NCBI GenBank assembly: GCA_013044465.1
Contig: JABEUL010000282.1
Span: 1-7,461 of the forward strand
Length of the DNA stretch: 7,461 nucleotides
DNA from: Acidimicrobiales bacterium
Lineage (GTDB): Bacteria; Actinomycetota; Acidimicrobiia; Acidimicrobiales; JABEUL01
Direction of reading: 5' to 3'
The position numbers and the translations under genes were made by a program. Each line of letters begins with the position of its first letter. The stretch's first letter is position 1. The notes beneath the pieces were generated by a model, which saw only the letters and a program-made list of their open reading frames with translations, had not been told where the DNA came from and did no database searches. Below, one piece after another: positions 7,045 through 7,461 of the stretch.

Positions 7045-7461
7045 AATTTGGAAAAAAAGAAAAAGAAGTTGAAGCCACAAGTCCTGTGCAAACAAGGGAC
7101 GATCGCTCACAACCTATATTAGAAGGCCAAGTTTATAAAGAAGAGATTCGGGAGCACTACGCAATAAGCGATCAAGAGAAGCTACTTCTAAAACATGCTT
7201 TTGAAGAATCTGGAACACTATTTCAACTTTTGTCAACCTTGAGGACTCGTAGAGTCGGACTTGGTTATCAAATCGAAACAGGAGAGCAAGAGTCATTTGA
7301 TTGGTCAAGCGGCCACGCAATAGCGCAAAAAGAAGGTCCGCTAAGTTTTGCCTCACACTCAGATCCAGTGCCCTTAACTGAGTTAGAAGAGGCTTTGCTT
7401 TGTTGGGCCGCCCTCGGTCCCAATGGTGTGATTTTGGCCGATATTGCAGTAAATGGAGGGC
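7041..7461 (+). CDS. Protein of uncertain family, possibly nitroreductase-like (3' partial)
   Basis: The first 140 codons of a gene that continues past the window. The frame is open throughout, has an AGAGGAG site 5 bases upstream and overlaps the alpha-2 stop by ATGA, so it is a real and probably co-translated gene. The N-terminus is rich in Lys and Glu (MKFGKKEKEVEA), with no signal peptide or membrane segment. A region with paired arginines (STLRTRRVGLGY, 65-76) followed by a hydrophobic helix-like stretch (LTELEEALLCWAALGPNGV, 112-130) faintly recalls the start of flavin-dependent nitroreductase/SagB-like oxidoreductases, but I do not recognise the family with certainty and the diagnostic C-terminal part is missing. 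If nitroreductase-like, it would be a flavin oxidoreductase acting with the molybdoenzyme, for example on its product or as an electron partner; this is speculation. Confidence 0.7.
   Translation, partial: MKFGKKEKEVEATSPVQTRDDRSQPILEGQVYKEEIREHYAISDQEKLLLKHAFEESGTLFQLLSTLRTRRVGLGYQIETGEQESFDWSSGHAIAQKEGPLSFASHSDPVPLTELEEALLCWAALGPNGVILADIAVNGG

Noticed and set aside
7114..7356. Minus-strand open frame of 80 codons
   Set aside because: It overlaps the last plus-strand gene, which has a good ribosome site and operon coupling; the antisense frame has no supporting context.

Overview
The window holds most of one operon for a molybdenum enzyme of the DMSO reductase superfamily, type II subgroup (relatives: ethylbenzene dehydrogenase, dimethylsulfide dehydrogenase, chlorate/perchlorate and selenate reductases, NarGH nitrate reductase). 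All six genes lie on the + strand with gaps of 14 to 48 bases or a 4-base overlap, so they are probably co-transcribed. Both ends of the operon lie outside the window.

Layout: 1-1763, C-terminal ~63 % of a first catalytic alpha subunit (alpha-1); 1786-2424, gamma subunit of the ethylbenzene-dehydrogenase haem-b type; 2439-3533, beta subunit with four Fe-S cluster motifs; 3582-4256, TorD/NarJ-type assembly chaperone (delta); 4276-7044, a complete second catalytic alpha subunit (alpha-2, 922 aa); 7041 to the window end, the first 140 codons of a further gene, perhaps nitroreductase-like. No gap exceeds 48 bases. I saw no RNA gene, mobile element, CRISPR array or convincing terminator.

Likely working: alpha (Mo-bis-MGD plus one Fe-S cluster) does the chemistry, electrons pass through the four clusters of beta to the haem of gamma, and delta helps insert the cofactor. 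The unusual points are that two clearly different alpha paralogues surround one gamma-beta-delta set, and that neither alpha-2 nor gamma can carry an N-terminal export signal, because in-frame stops lie just upstream of their starts. The complex would therefore be cytoplasmic, unlike the classical periplasmic type II enzymes. The substrate cannot be read from the sequence: candidates are anaerobic hydroxylation of a hydrocarbon or sterol-like compound, DMS oxidation, or oxyanion reduction.

Organism: a bacterium with moderate G+C (by eye in the mid 40s %), strong AGGAGG-type ribosome binding sites and free use of AGA/AGG arginine codons. I cannot name the phylum with confidence; an environmental, possibly marine, lineage would fit but this is a guess.
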